A stretch of 64,000 nt of DNA from Opisthorchis felineus (Eukaryota; Platyhelminthes; Trematoda; Opisthorchiida; Opisthorchiidae): the NCBI GenBank assembly GCA_004794785.1, contig SJOL01005766.1, positions 319,988 to 383,987 on the forward strand, in the 5' to 3' direction. Below, piece by piece: positions 11,891 to 25,495 of the stretch (position 1 is the stretch's first letter; each line of letters begins with the position of its first letter). The notes under the pieces are model-generated. The model saw only the letters and a program-made list of their open reading frames with translations, ran no database searches and had not been told where the DNA came from. Position numbers and translations under genes: made by a program.

Positions 11891-12179
11891 TGCGATATAC
11901 GCAGGTTTCACAAGCTGGAACCCAGAGCGGTTAAGGACAGGGGTCACTCCATCATCGACCAGAGTACGAGGGCAGGGGAGGCCAAGCTCAAAGGTCACGT
12001 GGTCATCGATTACTCAGGACACAGGATAACATAAGAACTGATGGAACCGCCCGACCGAACAACTAATCGTGATCGGAGGTCAACCCCGGCTAGCAACATG
12101 TATATTGACACACACGCAACACTACTCAACGCACAACCACCAACCTATCGCTACGCTCCACCGCGATCCCCCAAAACGC

Positions 12180-12280
12180 ACTGATCTCACTTCAATTGGC
12201 GACGAAACGCTTGCAATCGAATTGCCCAACTCAGCGAACAAACCAACGACCATTTATGCTACCTGAGCTACCAACATCCT
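12180..12280 (+). repeat. PLE-linked repeat (family B) copy
   Basis: Contains GACGAAACGCTTGCAATCG, then CCCAACTCAGCGAAC and a tail ending GAGCTACCAAC. It matches the 3' repeat of the 7.8 kb PLE and the 59.1 kb copies. It lies upstream of, and inverted relative to, the 11.3-11.9 kb PLE, as expected for the partly inverted terminal repeats of PLEs. Confidence 0.55.
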
Positions 12281-15200
12281 CCTCTAAAGCAAACTGTCAT
12301 TATCTGGTGTCGAAATTCTATTCTAGGCCATCCTAAAAGGACCGAATTTTATTATTATGATTTTAAAGCTGACGACATCAGGGAAACTTTCTATTACCGA
12401 AGAGCTTAACACTTGGTGAGCTACCAAAAAAGGAACTTGACAGACTGCATAGGGAAAACCATCGTTCTTGAAATGATTTGGAAATTCTTGGTCTCCCGAG
12501 TCTGTAGTTATGATTTCCTAACTGTTTTCGGACAAATCTCATGTCAGTTGGTAAACAATAATGAAATCTTACCCTCTCTTACTGAAACTTTTTTAAGCAA
12601 ATCCAGGCCTGGAATTACAGCGAAGTTGAGCACAGCCGAAAGACATTGTTTCGTATTCCATCCGGATTGCAAACATAATATGAGGATTTAGGAATAAGAT
12701 TAATTGGCGATTTTGCACGGAAACACTCGTTGTGAGAGGCTTTTAATGAACGGTTCTGAAGTTATTTTCACACTCAAACTACACAATATTTTCGGAGGCG
12801 ACATGTAGTTCTCTGTGTTGCAGTTTAAACTAATCAAGATTTTGCATCCGTAGAGGATGAACGTGAAAAATACCCTTATTACAAGTTGAAATTCAGTGGT
12901 TAATTTTCAGATGCAGTTCACACCAGATCCCATTTCACACTTGTTTCCTAACAAGTAACCTAGAGAGCGCAAGTAAATAGCCTACTTTAAGTCCATGAAA
13001 ATGAAACAAACTCCCCAGCAATTGTTTTAATCCTGCATGGTAGTTTTAATTCGGTTTGTTGTCACACGTCCCTGTTACTCATTTAAACTCAATTGGAATC
13101 TCCAGCCTCCTTATACAGAACGTCGAAGATGGTTTGTGCCCCATAAGCGAATATCCTGTTTGGCGTGAACTACCGGAAATCCCGATATCGAATCCACGAC
13201 TGTCAATAAACCACCAGTTTTTCAACCTTTGACTGATTGGGAAAAATGGGGGTGGAAACGTGCATTGTCGAGAAAATATGTGACTTTTTCAAAATGTGGC
13301 CATCCTAAGATCTGTCCAGATAGCAGGAGGCAGCGAGTCCTACCGAAGAAGCATTGATCGGCTGTTTCATTCTCACTGGGAATCATAGGCAGCCCGCGTC
13401 TCACTTACCCATATGGAGTCTGGAACGACCACGACCACCGGTTCGTAGGTTGGACACTTAGCCGTTCGGTCACGGGCGGCTGAGCACCAGTGATAGTAAC
13501 TGGAACCTGACGACTTCTCAGATGAAAGGAACAGGGGGTGTCACCGACTGGCGCAGGAAACGCACAGACGGGTAAATTTTTATGTCTCATTACTCATTCT
13601 GTGGCTTCTGAATCTTTCTCAGTTCAACTCGAACAGCAACTCGCTTTCGGTCTATTCATGTAACCTCAGTTTCAGGAAGATAGCTCCACAAAATATCAAA
13701 CATTATTCAGCGTTTGTGCACATTTTCTTGTGTTATGTCTGGGTAGCCCTCCAAACTTCATGTGTATTGCAGTGGATCTGGTGGCTCCCGGTTTATCTTT
13801 CCTTCCCTCCTGCGATTACAGGAAATTGTTCAACTTCTAATGTAACTGTTTTTCAGGACCAGTTGGTGCGTTAGTCGAGGTGCGTTTCGTTTTTCCTCAG
13901 TCCAACTGGCACCACCTTAACTGGATGGGTATATAGGAACAACAGTGATTCCGGTTCCAGCCCAGTAAAGTTTGTGTCTCATTTCCCGGTTGAATTGACA
14001 CATATTTATTTTCTGTCTACTTTTGTTGAACTAACATATCTCCTCGTCTGAACTCAGTGAAAACCTAGGATTCCCAACCTTCTTTTCAGGCTGTCTCTGA
14101 CTGTGTGCATTCTTCGCTTGTGCGTCGTCTAAGCTAGGCATACGCACGATGAGGGCATTGGCATCAGTTCTCAACAGAATACATTCGTTAAGGACACAAC
14201 GGCACCATCCAACTAAAAAGCAAATTTTTCAATGTCGAACATGCATACTGTTTGTCTTACCCGAATATGATAGGAATATCCCTGGATGATGCAGTTTATT
14301 TAGCGTAATTGACCGCCACTCATTAATCAAAGCCAAACCAAAGTCACTCTCTCCTTATTGGCTGAAGTCCAGTTACTTGGTATATCAAATATTTGTCACG
14401 TGAAAACTTTACTCAACCCAGCTCAATAAGCATTGTGAGATTTGTGGAATTTTCATTCAACTCACATTAGATTGAAGAATTTGTCTTCGTCCTGGATTGC
14501 CCGTGGTGGTTAGTTCATTGAAAGTAAAATACCCAAGTTCTGGCGGGTTATCATCAAGCGACTAATGACGTCCGTGTCAAGCACGTCACAATAACTTTGA
14601 ATTATCGGCTGGATTATCAACTCAGAGAGGCAAAGCCATTCCGAAATGGAAAACTTTTTGTGTTCTGACTTAATTTCCCTGAAGAAAATTCCGTTCCCTT
14701 CTTGGCAGACGGATCCAGTGACTCGTCTTTCGGGTTGCACCAGTGACGCAATAAAATTTTCAATGATTTATACTTAGTCGCAATTCACAGTCCGTGGTCA
14801 GAAGTCGTTGATTTGTGACAACAGCCACAGTTTTACAGTTAATTTTTACCCCAATAGCACTACTTACAAAAATGGGAGTGTAAGTTAGTTGTTTCTAGAA
14901 AACCCTGTTCTAGGAGCACATACGTATAAACTTCTGCTCATCGGATAGGTACGCAGGATCCGCCAAGTGGGAAGCTTACAGGGCCTAAACTGGTGTAATT
15001 CGGGCTACGTACATGTCAACCAGTGTGTCTGGCGAGCGTGACCCGTGGTCTCAGCCAGCCTAGTTTGACTGTCATCTGATTACTCCAGAAAGATCTAGTC
15101 TGAACTCCTAACGACGGAGCCCCTGGTGAGGATTGCGTGATTAACTTGAATTTGACAACGGGGATTGCGCAAAGCTATTGTCGTATCTCGTAAGACTCAG

Positions 15201-18200
15201 CCGCGTTTCCGCCTTAAAACGGAGTTCCAAGGAATCCATTTTCTCGTATTTTCTATGGTTATGTGATCATATAGCTGAACTGTGGATCAGCTTCGGTGGT
15301 GATCGGGTAACACGCAGGAAAGACCATCTAGTTTTAAGCAACAATTACTTGACCAGTACGTGCTGCAGATTTTTCAAGCTGACAAGTGATTGAACAAACT
15401 ACCGGTAAAAGTCTTGTCGCGCAACTGTGCCATGATCCCACTAACCTCACCTTCTTTGCGGTTTTCTACGACTTTTTCAATTCAATCAATCTTCAATTGG
15501 ATTACAGCCGTCCCAAGCTTACTGACTTTCACTCATGGGATACGCTTCTATCTTATGCAGCGCGCAACCCGGTATTTCGACCCATCCAGTTTTTGAGGTG
15601 TCCAAAATATAGCTGATGTTGACAAGTGACTTAGTGGAAATTCATTTCAATCTCTAGTTTATGATATCCTTCAACTAAATTTTGTGTATGTTCTAGCTGT
15701 GGCGACAACTGCAAACTAGTTTCGTCCAGAATTTGGTGCCACGGATATGCGCCTGCCCCTCCGATCTGTGCCATCATGTAATTCACAGTTACCTGTAAAT
15801 TCTTCCAACCTGTCTAAGCAGTTCTGGGAACCATCAGATGCTATATTTAGACGTGCGGTACATTTGTTCCGCGGTAAATTATTCGACGTTTCTTTTCGAA
15901 TATTTTTACGGGCAATTAATAACGATTCTACATTCCACAGCGAGCTTGACATTTACCTTGAGAGAAAAGAGTTATCACGAAGAAGCCGAATTCCTGGCGG
16001 CTTGACGGTATTGCGGATTGATTCAGCCGCGAAGTGGCATTTTTACAGAGTGTGCTAGATCAGCGCTCGTCAACGCATTAGGTTGAACAGCCCGTTACCT
16101 AATCTACTGGGAATCAACTTCCCATAGAGCAGTTACTGTTCCTAGAATCCCCCCAAATGTTGTTCATTTTGATGCGCGATAATACTGGCGTTGATTGTTT
16201 ATCATTTAAACGATGTTTTGTATCATGTCATTGCGTGCGCGTCACTCTGAAATACAGCATGATGAGAGCGTTAGGAAAAACACTACCTAATAAATCATAC
16301 ATAGATCCATTCAACATGTTCGAACTGGCCCATTCAATCAAGCTTTGAGATGAAAACCCTGGTTTTTGGACGTCTATTCATTTGTTGTTTACGCATATCG
16401 GTAGACATTACGACAGAATAGGGAGCAGTGCACCTTTCTCTATGGAAACTTTTCTACTGTTGGTTTTAACCGAATTGTTCCGGTTGTTGTTCAGCGTATG
16501 GACCAGATTGGTCAGAGAAATATTTCAGGACTAACAGTATGATTGATGAGAATTGCTCCCTGTGAGAGCTTTTAGACCAGTTCTGGGCATTTGCTCAGTT
16601 GTTCAGTCATTTATTTATCATAGGAATTTTCTGAAATAACCTATCGCATAAGTTGAATCTAGCATCCCACCGGTTCTTTTTACATATCTGAATTTGTCTC
16701 ATTCATGGTTCAAGTTATTCTAAGACAGTTCATGAGAAAATATACTGGCACGTAATGGAACCGGTTTACCATAAATCAAGTTACCCATAAAGATTGACAA
16801 CCCGATATTAAAAAAATTAATCAGTATATTCTAGGACAGATTCTTTCAAAAGCATTTACCCGAAAATTGTTCGAACTTTTCAGCGACTTCAGAATTTGCA
16901 AAAGTTTAGGTTGACCTGGATTAAGTACTCTACTTACTACTCGGTCGCTGGGAACGAACCCAGGACTCATATTATTGTCATCCAACTGGTGTCCTCTACA
17001 TGACAGTGCGCGTTAGGATTTTTGTGCGTGATGGAATCATATTCGGTCAAAATGGACGTCATCGACTGTGGAGCTGGCTCTGATCTAATCAGAACTTCTT
17101 AATTATCTGGTGCCGCAGAGGTGATGATGACCTTCAGCCCTCAGCGGATGTGACCGAGGTATTCGAAATGGAATAGTTCTTGCGGAAAAATCAACATACT
17201 CGCCAAAGGTTGATTTGGTTAGCTGATGTAACAATCCGCCGAGCCAATAGGAAGGCAGAATTTGCTTTAGGTTCCTTCCGTACCGTGGAGAATGCTAAGA
17301 GCTTAGGGGTCTCATGAGTTGTTCGAACACTTCGACATTCGTCCTTTCGGCACATAAAACTGTATAAAACTACTCTTAGAGGCTGGATTCAGAGAATAGA
17401 AGGAGTTTTGGTTATTTGTGCTTGTTTATGTTATTTCTGGAATTTCCACACACAAATCTCTTGTTCGAAATGTCCTTCCGCTTTTCTGGCTAAATTATTC
17501 TGTTTTCTGTTAGTAACGTGAAAAAATAGAGAATTTCTAATGGAAAATTCTTAATATAAGTCTAACCAATCTATGCTGAAAGCCCGAAGAGCACTGGATG
17601 AAAGTTTCTCTCTTATTGGCAATCGTCAGCAGTGCCCAGTTCATGAAATTCAAGGGAGTGGTATTCCCGCGACTTCATTTCTAGTAGTTTGAGCACCTAA
17701 TCACTCGGCTGTGAGCAGCTGATCAGTAGTATGGTAAAGTCGCACTTAGGCAGATACACTGCCACTCATCTGGCACTCACAGCGTTCACATCACTTGGTC
17801 ATAAGTGTTGACTGGCTCCTACAGTGTGATTGTTCCCCAGCTGAAAGTTTCACTCGTCTTGGAAATTACTCTATTTTTATGCGCACGGATATCGTACTTG
17901 AGTTTGCATTTTCTGGCTCGCAAAAGTTGCCTTTCCTTAGCCGTAACTGTCCATAAACTTTAAACGTTTGGCTGTTGAAGCAATCGTTCTACTGGTAGTC
18001 TACAGACACATGCTGAACCAACCCGGGTAATCCCATCTGCCCAGATGTGGGTCAAGATAATCACTGGTAGACCATAGACAATACGCGCAAATAACGCTTT
18101 CCAAGCTAATAGTTCAAATCCGGAAACAACCAGAAGACTGCATCATCGATGAGATTCTATATGACCGAAACTCTGTTCCAGTGCCCTTGCCCGATTTAGT

Positions 18201-20238
18201 GTCAGTTTGAATGTCCAGTATCGGATTTGTCGGTCAGAAGGAGTCAAACTACCGAAACACCAGGTATAGTAAAAAGCCACAGTTTGTTGCTGCTCGCCAA
18301 TCCTTGGAGCCAATGTAATCCCCAGGAACTAAGACCGGCGAGCGGATATACAGAGGTCTGTTACAAGCCACGTGCTGACTTATATATGATGGAACTAAAA
18401 GGAGCACCGGAAAAGGTCACTTGTTCATCATCAAGTTACTGGTGTTATCCATGAACTACTTTAAGTTTCTGCGAAGTGCTTCCCTTCCCCAGTGCACCAG
18501 ATTTTGTCCCCCATTAGCGTATGACCGAGGTGACGATGAATACCCTGGCGGTCCCGTCCCTGGATGACAATCTCAGGATGGTAGTTTGTTATGACGTTTG
18601 ATGACAACAACCCCGGGGTATCGGCTTGTAGGGATTTCAACCATAACGGCAGAAGAACTGTTCACAAGAAAGCTAAGACTGACTTTTAAGCATAAATGTG
18701 ATTGCTCCCCTGAGCCTTGTGACTGAAGAGCACATGATTACCACGTGCCAGGGCACAAATTCCACCAAATGCTTCCGGTCAGTATAGCGATGCAGTACAA
18801 CATAAGCAAACCAAAATTATCCACAGTGACGTGTTCGTCTCGAGAGGTGGCTGATGTTTTGCGTGATTCCATTTTTTCTTTAAACGTGCTTTGTGCATAT
18901 CCTTGACGTCATGTGGTCCAACGTGTTGATAACATAATTTCCGTACGACAGGATATTTCAAAATGCGAACCACAATAGCAACCATGTTTGCGTCCCACGT
19001 CCATCGTGCTGAGAAGCACCTTCGTATATGTTACGTTATAAACATAGAAAGTCTTTGGATTTTGGGATACTGTATAATTTGTTCTGTCATGTACACCTTG
19101 AGTTTGAAATTGAATGAAACTCTATCTATCGAATTAATATGTTTAATAACCATCTCAACTTAGAGTTTCAATGCATGCCGAGAATGTCGGTAAATTTGCA
19201 TCTACTCCTTGTCATCAGTCGAGAAAATCTGAGAAATGCCTTTAACACTATACTGCAAGACGCACTCACAAGTGTCGTCAAATCTCGCCACAAGCTATGT
19301 TTGCTACTTGCGGGGGGATGGAGGGCGAATATGGAAATAAACAGTGTATCCTCCGTTTTCCTCTAACTGGACCTATGTTTTCTTCCAGTAATTGTGTAAA
19401 GATGTAGTAAGACAGTTTATTAGAGCCCATTCCACTGGATTTTGGTATCATTTTGCACTAAAATGATAGTGCATACTACTGCGTTTGTTTCAACGGCAGT
19501 CTCATTTACCGGCCTTTACAGGTTTACGCAAAACACAGTGGCAAAACAACTCGTCTGGCTCTCTGCCAATGACCATTTGGAATCTATACTATCCTCAGGT
19601 AGCAATACCGCATGAGTCAGTCTTTTACAGCCAGTGAGCTAAGTGTTGCAGTCCGATGGACTGCATAAAGTGAAGGCTTGTGGGTTTGACTACTGCTAAC
19701 AATCAGCAGGGTGAATTTTGAGCGCGACCCGATTGCTGCCAACAAACATTACAGGCTATCAGGTATACCTCGAAGTCTGGTCAAGATGACAGATGTTCCC
19801 CCAAAATTTAACCACTGTACACTAAGTCTTTTAATGTGAAATCCGAAATTGTTTCCGACACCTAATGGTGTGAGAATGATTATATTGTTAACTATACCTG
19901 TCTTGTCAAAGCACCCTTTCATTCTGTATCCGTGTAAGGTAATTATCTCTCACTCGGTGATCAGGGTTTGCCGTGGACAGGGTTGTCAGTAAACAGCAAC
20001 CTTTGTTACAATCTGTTCTTTCCAAGACAGACGTCACCATTATAACGGGAGCGAAGTATACTAAGATTGTCCCGAAATGAGCGGCTTTTACAAGTACATG
20101 AATTTTGACGAATACCCCGTATACTTTCATCAGAATAAACACGGGAACCCATTTCAACTGGGGTCAAAATGCGCGATGGTTAACCGAGAGTTCATGCAAC
20201 AAAAACCCTCACACAGTGTTCCAACGATATAATCGTAA
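12280..20238. other. Mostly featureless 8-kb stretch
   Basis: No repeat or exon pair is recognised with confidence. At 15.2-16.06 kb open frames overlap on both strands (see findings). At about 16945-16965 the minus strand has a tRNA B-box-like GGGTTCGTTCCC without a convincing A box. Confidence 0.4.
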
Positions 20239-20440
20239 TACACTACTCATAAGGTTACTGAGTGGTGTATTACGTTTATACATGGATCGCGTTATCTCTA
20301 CTATCGTACCAACTGAAACATGAGGCGGCCTGGTGCAGCACATTCGGCTCTTTAAAAACATCACAAACGAGAGATTCAGCTGGGTTCAAGGTGAGTCTCC
20401 CGCAAATGACTGCAAATGAGTATATTTCGCTAATTGTAAA
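20239..20440 (+). repeat. Family A repeat body, ribozyme lost
   Basis: Starts with tail-like CACTACTCATAAGGTTACTG. Then come GAAACATGAGGCGG (about 20317), ACAAACGAGAGATTCAGCTG, GGTGAGTCTCCCG and AAATGAGTATATTTCG. These match the 46.3 and 53.8 kb copies. The stretch where the hammerhead should lie is absent, so this copy is deleted or rearranged. Confidence 0.5.
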
Positions 20441-22326
20441 CGATAGTTTTGGTCGACACAATCTTTGACTATGTCGTGTGATAGACAAGCCCGTAATCAC
20501 CTGCCACACCAGGAGCTAAAATAATTTGTCCGCTTTGTCATCAATTTTCACCAGGGCTTCTCGAATGTCGTTTAGAAAACTTAAGCTAGACAGTTGAGGT
20601 GGTTAAAAAAGGCAATTATGTTCTATTGGACGTTCCAGAAATCTAATCACTTATTGTTGCCAGAGTAACCAGTCACCAGTAAAATATATTAAAATAGTTC
20701 TGGCTAACACTGTCAATCAAAAAAAGCCAGCATTATAGGTCAGAATAAGAAGCGACGCACAGGCTTGTCTGAAGAATGTGGACCACCCGAATGGTTGTTT
20801 GAAATGTATGAAAAAAACGCCGAACCGTTCTCTGAGGTCCGGTTCGGGTTTTCTTCTCAGAGGGAAACTGCTCAGAGCATGGATAAAGCAATCTGTAATC
20901 AGCAATCAGGCGATTCCGAAAAATCATTTTTCCCGCACGAATTTAACCTGATTATAACTAGTGGTTGAGAAACTCATCGTTTGCAGAACTATAATTAGTT
21001 ATCAGGTTTTTTACCACAAGACAAAGTTACAACTATAAAAGCGAATGTCCGAACACGAATGAGCTCACTTGATCAGACATGTAAGAATGGCCGAATTGGA
21101 GACAAATAACCCACTTTCGACAGTCTGCACACTGAAATTCTCGGCAAGTTATGACAGAGTGCTGGCTCTAGATATGTTTTTATACACGTTTAGGAAAAGA
21201 TATGCATTGGTGCTTCGCACAGATTTTGTTCTGGAGAATTGCAGGTGCGGCGCAAAAATTGCTCACTAAATATCAGCCAAAATCGTTTTTTTTTTGAAAA
21301 GCTCATTTTATCCGAATCTCGAAAAAATGGTTCGTTGCGTGTGTAAAATAATATGCTGCCAGCAGGGACTGATATTTTCGCTCGCTTTTTTCAATTTTTG
21401 TGTGTTTATAGGTGGTTACACACCATGCTTGATGGATTTTAATGAAATACGATGCGATAAGTATCGAAAGTCTATACCGACAGTGGCACTCACCTACATT
21501 GATTGCTTCAGGTTCAGTCAAATTTCACACAGTGATGTGACATGACTGGGTTGAGTTGTCTCGTGAATAATTAAGGTTATGGAAATAGAAGTTTTTATCC
21601 GCGTTGGTGTTTGTCCGGAAAACTGCCGTGTGTGGGGTTACATGTGCGGTTCACAAACTCCCGAATAACGTACGGGTCTGCATGACATTGAAACTCCGTC
21701 ATTGAACAGAATTTTCAAGCAAAGCCAAGAGACAGACGTACGCGAACACTTCAGAAAATGTAAATTCCTGGATTAGTGAATACGTAGCAATCTATTCGAC
21801 AGCAAACCCAGGTTCGAATACCATTCGGTTGTTTTACAAGCACTTTATAATACGTACGACTAAGGTAACGGTATGTCGCTAATAAATTTCAATACGTTAA
21901 TTTCACTCATATCATATCACATCCTCGTTGTTGTTTGCATATTACGTGATATTTGATATTGGAATTCGGAAAAAAACATATATGAGCTAATCAAGGAATG
22001 ATTGGGCTTTTAAGAAAAGCATTAGGTGATCAGCCGTTGTCGCCGAGGAACTGTGTATACAGTTATCCATTGTAGCATGGTAGTTAGTCGTGCGATACGC
22101 AATTCGGATGGTTTCCAAGGGGATAAAAGCGTCAACAGTGCTACCTAGCAAAATCAATCGCTGATTAGAATTGGGCGAGTTTACGACAACTCGAATAAAC
22201 AAGAGTTTCAGTTTTGCAATGCCAACCAGACTTTACCTGGCTATGCGTGGTTTTCATATGACTGACACTGGTATCTCCGTAGCTTACTGTAACAAAATAA
22301 CTGCTTACTGAGTCAAATGTTTAGTG
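20440..22326. other. No gene seen
   Basis: Chance frames only. A B-box-like AGGTTCGAATACC at about 21812-21824 may be a fragment of a tRNA-derived repeat, but no partner A box is visible. Confidence 0.4.
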
Positions 22327-22524
22327 CTAAAATGTGGGCATAATCCCAACCTCAATAGCTGTTAATGTTGGCACCTTTGCCATGTACCGTTTTCGTTTAT
22401 TTGGTCCCTTTTCCAAAGCAGGTATCTTGTATTTGTAAGAAACCCGTGGCTTCTCCCTGAATACTTCCGGCTGTGGCGTCTCCTTCGAAACTGCTTGTAA
22501 TTGAAGGCTTTCGCTTTCACGTTG
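22327..22524 (-). CDS. Candidate terminal coding exon, Lys-rich, unknown protein
   Basis: The minus-strand acceptor GGTTTGCAG (weak pyrimidine tract) is followed by 65 open codons in phase 0. They start QRESESLQLQAVSKETPQPE and continue with KGPNKRKRYMAKVPT to a TAG. The sequence is hydrophilic and basic, with no domain recognised. It lies on the same strand as the IQ gene but about 2 kb beyond that gene's poly(A) signal, so it would belong to another gene. Confidence 0.25.
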   Translation of the reverse strand, partial: QRESESLQLQAVSKETPQPEVFREKPRVSYKYKIPALEKGPNKRKRYMAKVPTLTAIEVGIMPTF

Positions 22525-24350
22525 CTGCAAACCTATCAATATATATGTCGTTCTGTAAATTGCCCAATTTCACCACTTTGTTGAATATCATATGCAGGTT
22601 AGACGTTGCTCGTTTTCACAGTTGTTGCGTATCATAGCTTTTTCAGTGTAACTGGTAAGACACAGAATGTGTTCCTTTATGAAGGCCGAACATATTTAGC
22701 CTCAATTTGTTGTTCATGGTCACCGAATTCAACCTTAGTACGGATCATGAACTTGCCATCAGAGTGAATGCTCACAAGTTACCTTTGCAAACGGACGAGA
22801 ACATGAGACGGATATCCGTAATTCGCACATACTACGTTTACGCGGTTGACTGTTTGATTGTTGCCAACTGCCCTTATGTAAGCCATTAGAAACTGCAGCT
22901 TTTTGTGAGCATACATTTCGACAAAGTCCGTTGAGCATTGCAGTCGATTTCGTAGGCGGATTCTCATATACCAGCTAAAACAGTGATGCTTACTGGAACC
23001 AGGAGATTATTCACCTATCTCCCGCAGCCTCATGCTATCATTTGGCTGTGGCACTCTTGAACGGACGCTCTCTTCTGTGCACAGCACCTGAGCCCAATCA
23101 AGTTCATCAAAATCAATTACATTGAATTGGTGGTTTGAGGTACTAGCAGTGCCTTTATGGTACAAATTACTGGAACTTACAGTTCACTAATAATTATGGG
23201 CCAGTATCGCAGATCAGTTTAAATGTGGGTATCCCTCTTTCGTTTCTGGTTTGCTCGAGTACCTTGTTGTTGTCGAATATTTTTCCAGGGGAATCCTCTC
23301 GAGCACAGTGAATGTTAAATTCGTCTACATTCGAATGGCTTGTTCAAATGGAATGATGTTTAGGAAAAAGATAATAGCCTTAGACCATGGACAAATAGTA
23401 TAACACGATAGATTGATTTCAACTATTTCACGTCGGGTCGACAACTGCCGCTTTTCTGCATGGTGGCCCCGGGACTCAGTTCATCGATGGTCAACGGCAC
23501 AGGCAGACATGGCGCAGTCAGTGGCGCCCGTGGATTAAAGCAATATTGCCTTCAATACCTAACTGCCGAGTTCCCCAAACTAACCGATTATGCGATCGCC
23601 CCTAATACTTGGCTGTATCTTTCAAGCTCTCCCAGGTAATGGAAACTGTAGCAGCTGGGACCCAAGTGCACTTGGTTCCGATAAACTGAACGCATATTTC
23701 TGATTTATAGGCTCATCCTGTTTCAGTCCATTTAGAACTTTTGACCTGAGAAGACATGGCTTACTCGATTACAGCTAGTGCTACGTGTGCAGGAATACAC
23801 ACACTGCTTCAAATTAATCATGAGTTTAGCGGGTTTGGAGAAATTCAGAACACTTTAGTTTCCCCAAACTAAGTCAAATGAACCCGGTGACTTGTGGCCA
23901 ATGGACCTATTGATCGATGACTTTGATGGGTGCGAGTCACGGAAATATGATGTGTTTTAGAGTGATATATGATTTTGAATCCAGAAAGCTATGCATTCCC
24001 ACTTTTCAGCCCTGAGACACTTATTGGTTCTTCCTATGTTGCACTTGGACCTGTATTTCACGGTGGGATTTGGTCCTGATAGTCTCACCCCCGTTGGTCG
24101 AAGGAGGGAAATAAGAAAGTTATCCTGTGACACAACGAGGAGCTCCCTGTAGGTGGTTTCTGAAGGATACACTGACTTTCTTCAAGTTACATCCCACAAA
24201 TTAGGCAAAACCATTCAAGGATTCCACTTTAACCCAGTTGCCATTCCAAAGGTTAAAAACACTGCAAAGAAAGCCGTATCAGGTAGGCTCAAGCGCATTA
24301 ATTCGTAGGGACCATACGTGGCAAACGCGAATCTGTACTCGATAATCATG
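22525..24350. other. No gene seen
   Basis: Chance-length frames on both strands (for example 22707-22889 plus and its antisense). No repeat recognised. Confidence 0.4.
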
Positions 24351-24351
24351 A

Positions 24352-24357
24352 TTTATT
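24352..24357 (-). terminator. Putative polyadenylation signal of the IQ-motif gene
   Basis: AATAAA on the minus strand, about 230 nt after the stop codon of the IQ-motif frame. It is the first canonical signal I see downstream. The hexamer alone is weak evidence; position and strand make it plausible. Confidence 0.4.
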
Positions 24358-24586
24358 TGTAAATCGAACAAATGATCAGGACACACATCTTAAAGTGGAC
24401 ATGAGAACACAGATGATGGTTAGACGACGTTCGCAAGCAGAAACTTGTAAGGAAAACAAGAAGCCGTTATAAACACAAGGCGTCTGAAATGCACTTCTAA
24501 CTTTCCTGACGAATGAGGCACATGAGGTTCTATCAGAGATGAACGCATTTTTAAACGGCGTACAAGGTATACCAGTTGGTTAATGC

Positions 24587-25495
24587 TTATTGGTCATGCG
24601 TATTACTCGAATGAGGCAAATGCACACGTTGTCGGGTAGAGTAGCCACGGAAAACTGCCTGAATTTTGGTTGCTGCTTCATCGGGATCGGCTATGTGATG
24701 GGACGAAGTATGATGTTGATGTCTCGACTCAGGCATGAGATGCATTTTTTCCAGTTGTTTTCTTGTTCGGAAACCTCTGTAGCTTGCTTGAATACGCGTT
24801 GCCGCTTGTTCCGCGTTCTCCTTATCAGCTACACCAGTAAGTCGATGGTGGACTGGAGTATGTTCCTTACCTAAGTGCAACGCTTTTCTTGTCTGATACC
24901 CACGGAAGTTTGCTTGAATAATGGTTGCTGCATCATTCGGATTGCTGTGATTCCAGGATTTTTGCGCATGATCAGATTTCAACACTGATGAGGATATATC
25001 GGAATGGGGTAACGATCTGAAGCCTTGCGCAGATGAGTTTTGGTCCCGGTTTCTAAATGGAGCCTTGGAATCTTGGGCGTCCGCCGGCTGACTCAACTTT
25101 TGGTTCCGCGTGGAAGCAACGTCTACGGACCTCCCAGATGAGTAGGTGTCGCGTCGATGCTGTTTCTGTTCCCTACGTGTCATATACCTCCTGAAACTAG
25201 CTTGAATTTTGGCCGCAGCTTTATCAGCGTCGGTGCGGTTTAGAAAAGATGCTTGTTGGTATTGGTCTGTAGGGCTCGTGTACATATGACGCTCACTCCC
25301 CGGCGAATGACTGAGCGCTTGCGATGGCCTATCCGGGTGGTCATGAAGGTGATAGTGTTTCCGAACCTGATAGCCACGAAATCCAGCTTGAATCTTTGTA
25401 GCCGCAAGTTCCGTATCTTTAGGTGAAGTCGTCCTGTAACCGCCACCAACGGTTTTGTCATAATCAGCCCTTTCGGCCTGTCCAGATTGCTGCAT
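24587..25495 (-). CDS. Multi-IQ-motif protein (putative calmodulin-binding), main coding exon
   Basis: A 302-residue open frame, the longest in the window and far beyond chance length. Five IQ motifs are visible: KIQAGFRGYQVRKH (about residues 34-47), KIQASFRRYMTRRE (96-109), IIQANFRGYQTRKA (192-205), RIQASYRGFRTRKQ (234-247) and KIQAVFRGYSTRQR (277-290). Each is preceded by an Ala-Ala pair inside a short predicted helix. The linkers are polar, rich in Ser, His and Gln, and look disordered; the tail is His-rich. IQ motifs bind calmodulin or myosin-type light chains, usually without calcium. There is no motor, RasGAP, kinase, transmembrane or signal sequence, so this is probably a small cytoplasmic scaffold. 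The ATG lies 11 nt inside an exon whose acceptor is a T-rich tract ending in TTTTACAG (about 25506). The stop is TAA, and an AATAAA lies about 230 nt downstream. The IQ assignment is firm; the cellular role is unknown. Confidence 0.85.
   Translation of the reverse strand: MQQSGQAERADYDKTVGGGYRTTSPKDTELAATKIQAGFRGYQVRKHYHLHDHPDRPSQALSHSPGSERHMYTSPTDQYQQASFLNRTDADKAAAKIQASFRRYMTRREQKQHRRDTYSSGRSVDVASTRNQKLSQPADAQDSKAPFRNRDQNSSAQGFRSLPHSDISSSVLKSDHAQKSWNHSNPNDAATIIQANFRGYQTRKALHLGKEHTPVHHRLTGVADKENAEQAATRIQASYRGFRTRKQLEKMHLMPESRHQHHTSSHHIADPDEAATKIQAVFRGYSTRQRVHLPHSSNTHDQ

Noticed and set aside
16930..17010. Possible tRNA gene (B-box-like sequence on the minus strand)
   Set aside because: No cloverleaf can be drawn and no A box is convincing; more likely a repeat fragment. 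The same applies to B-box-like sites near 21815 and 36165.
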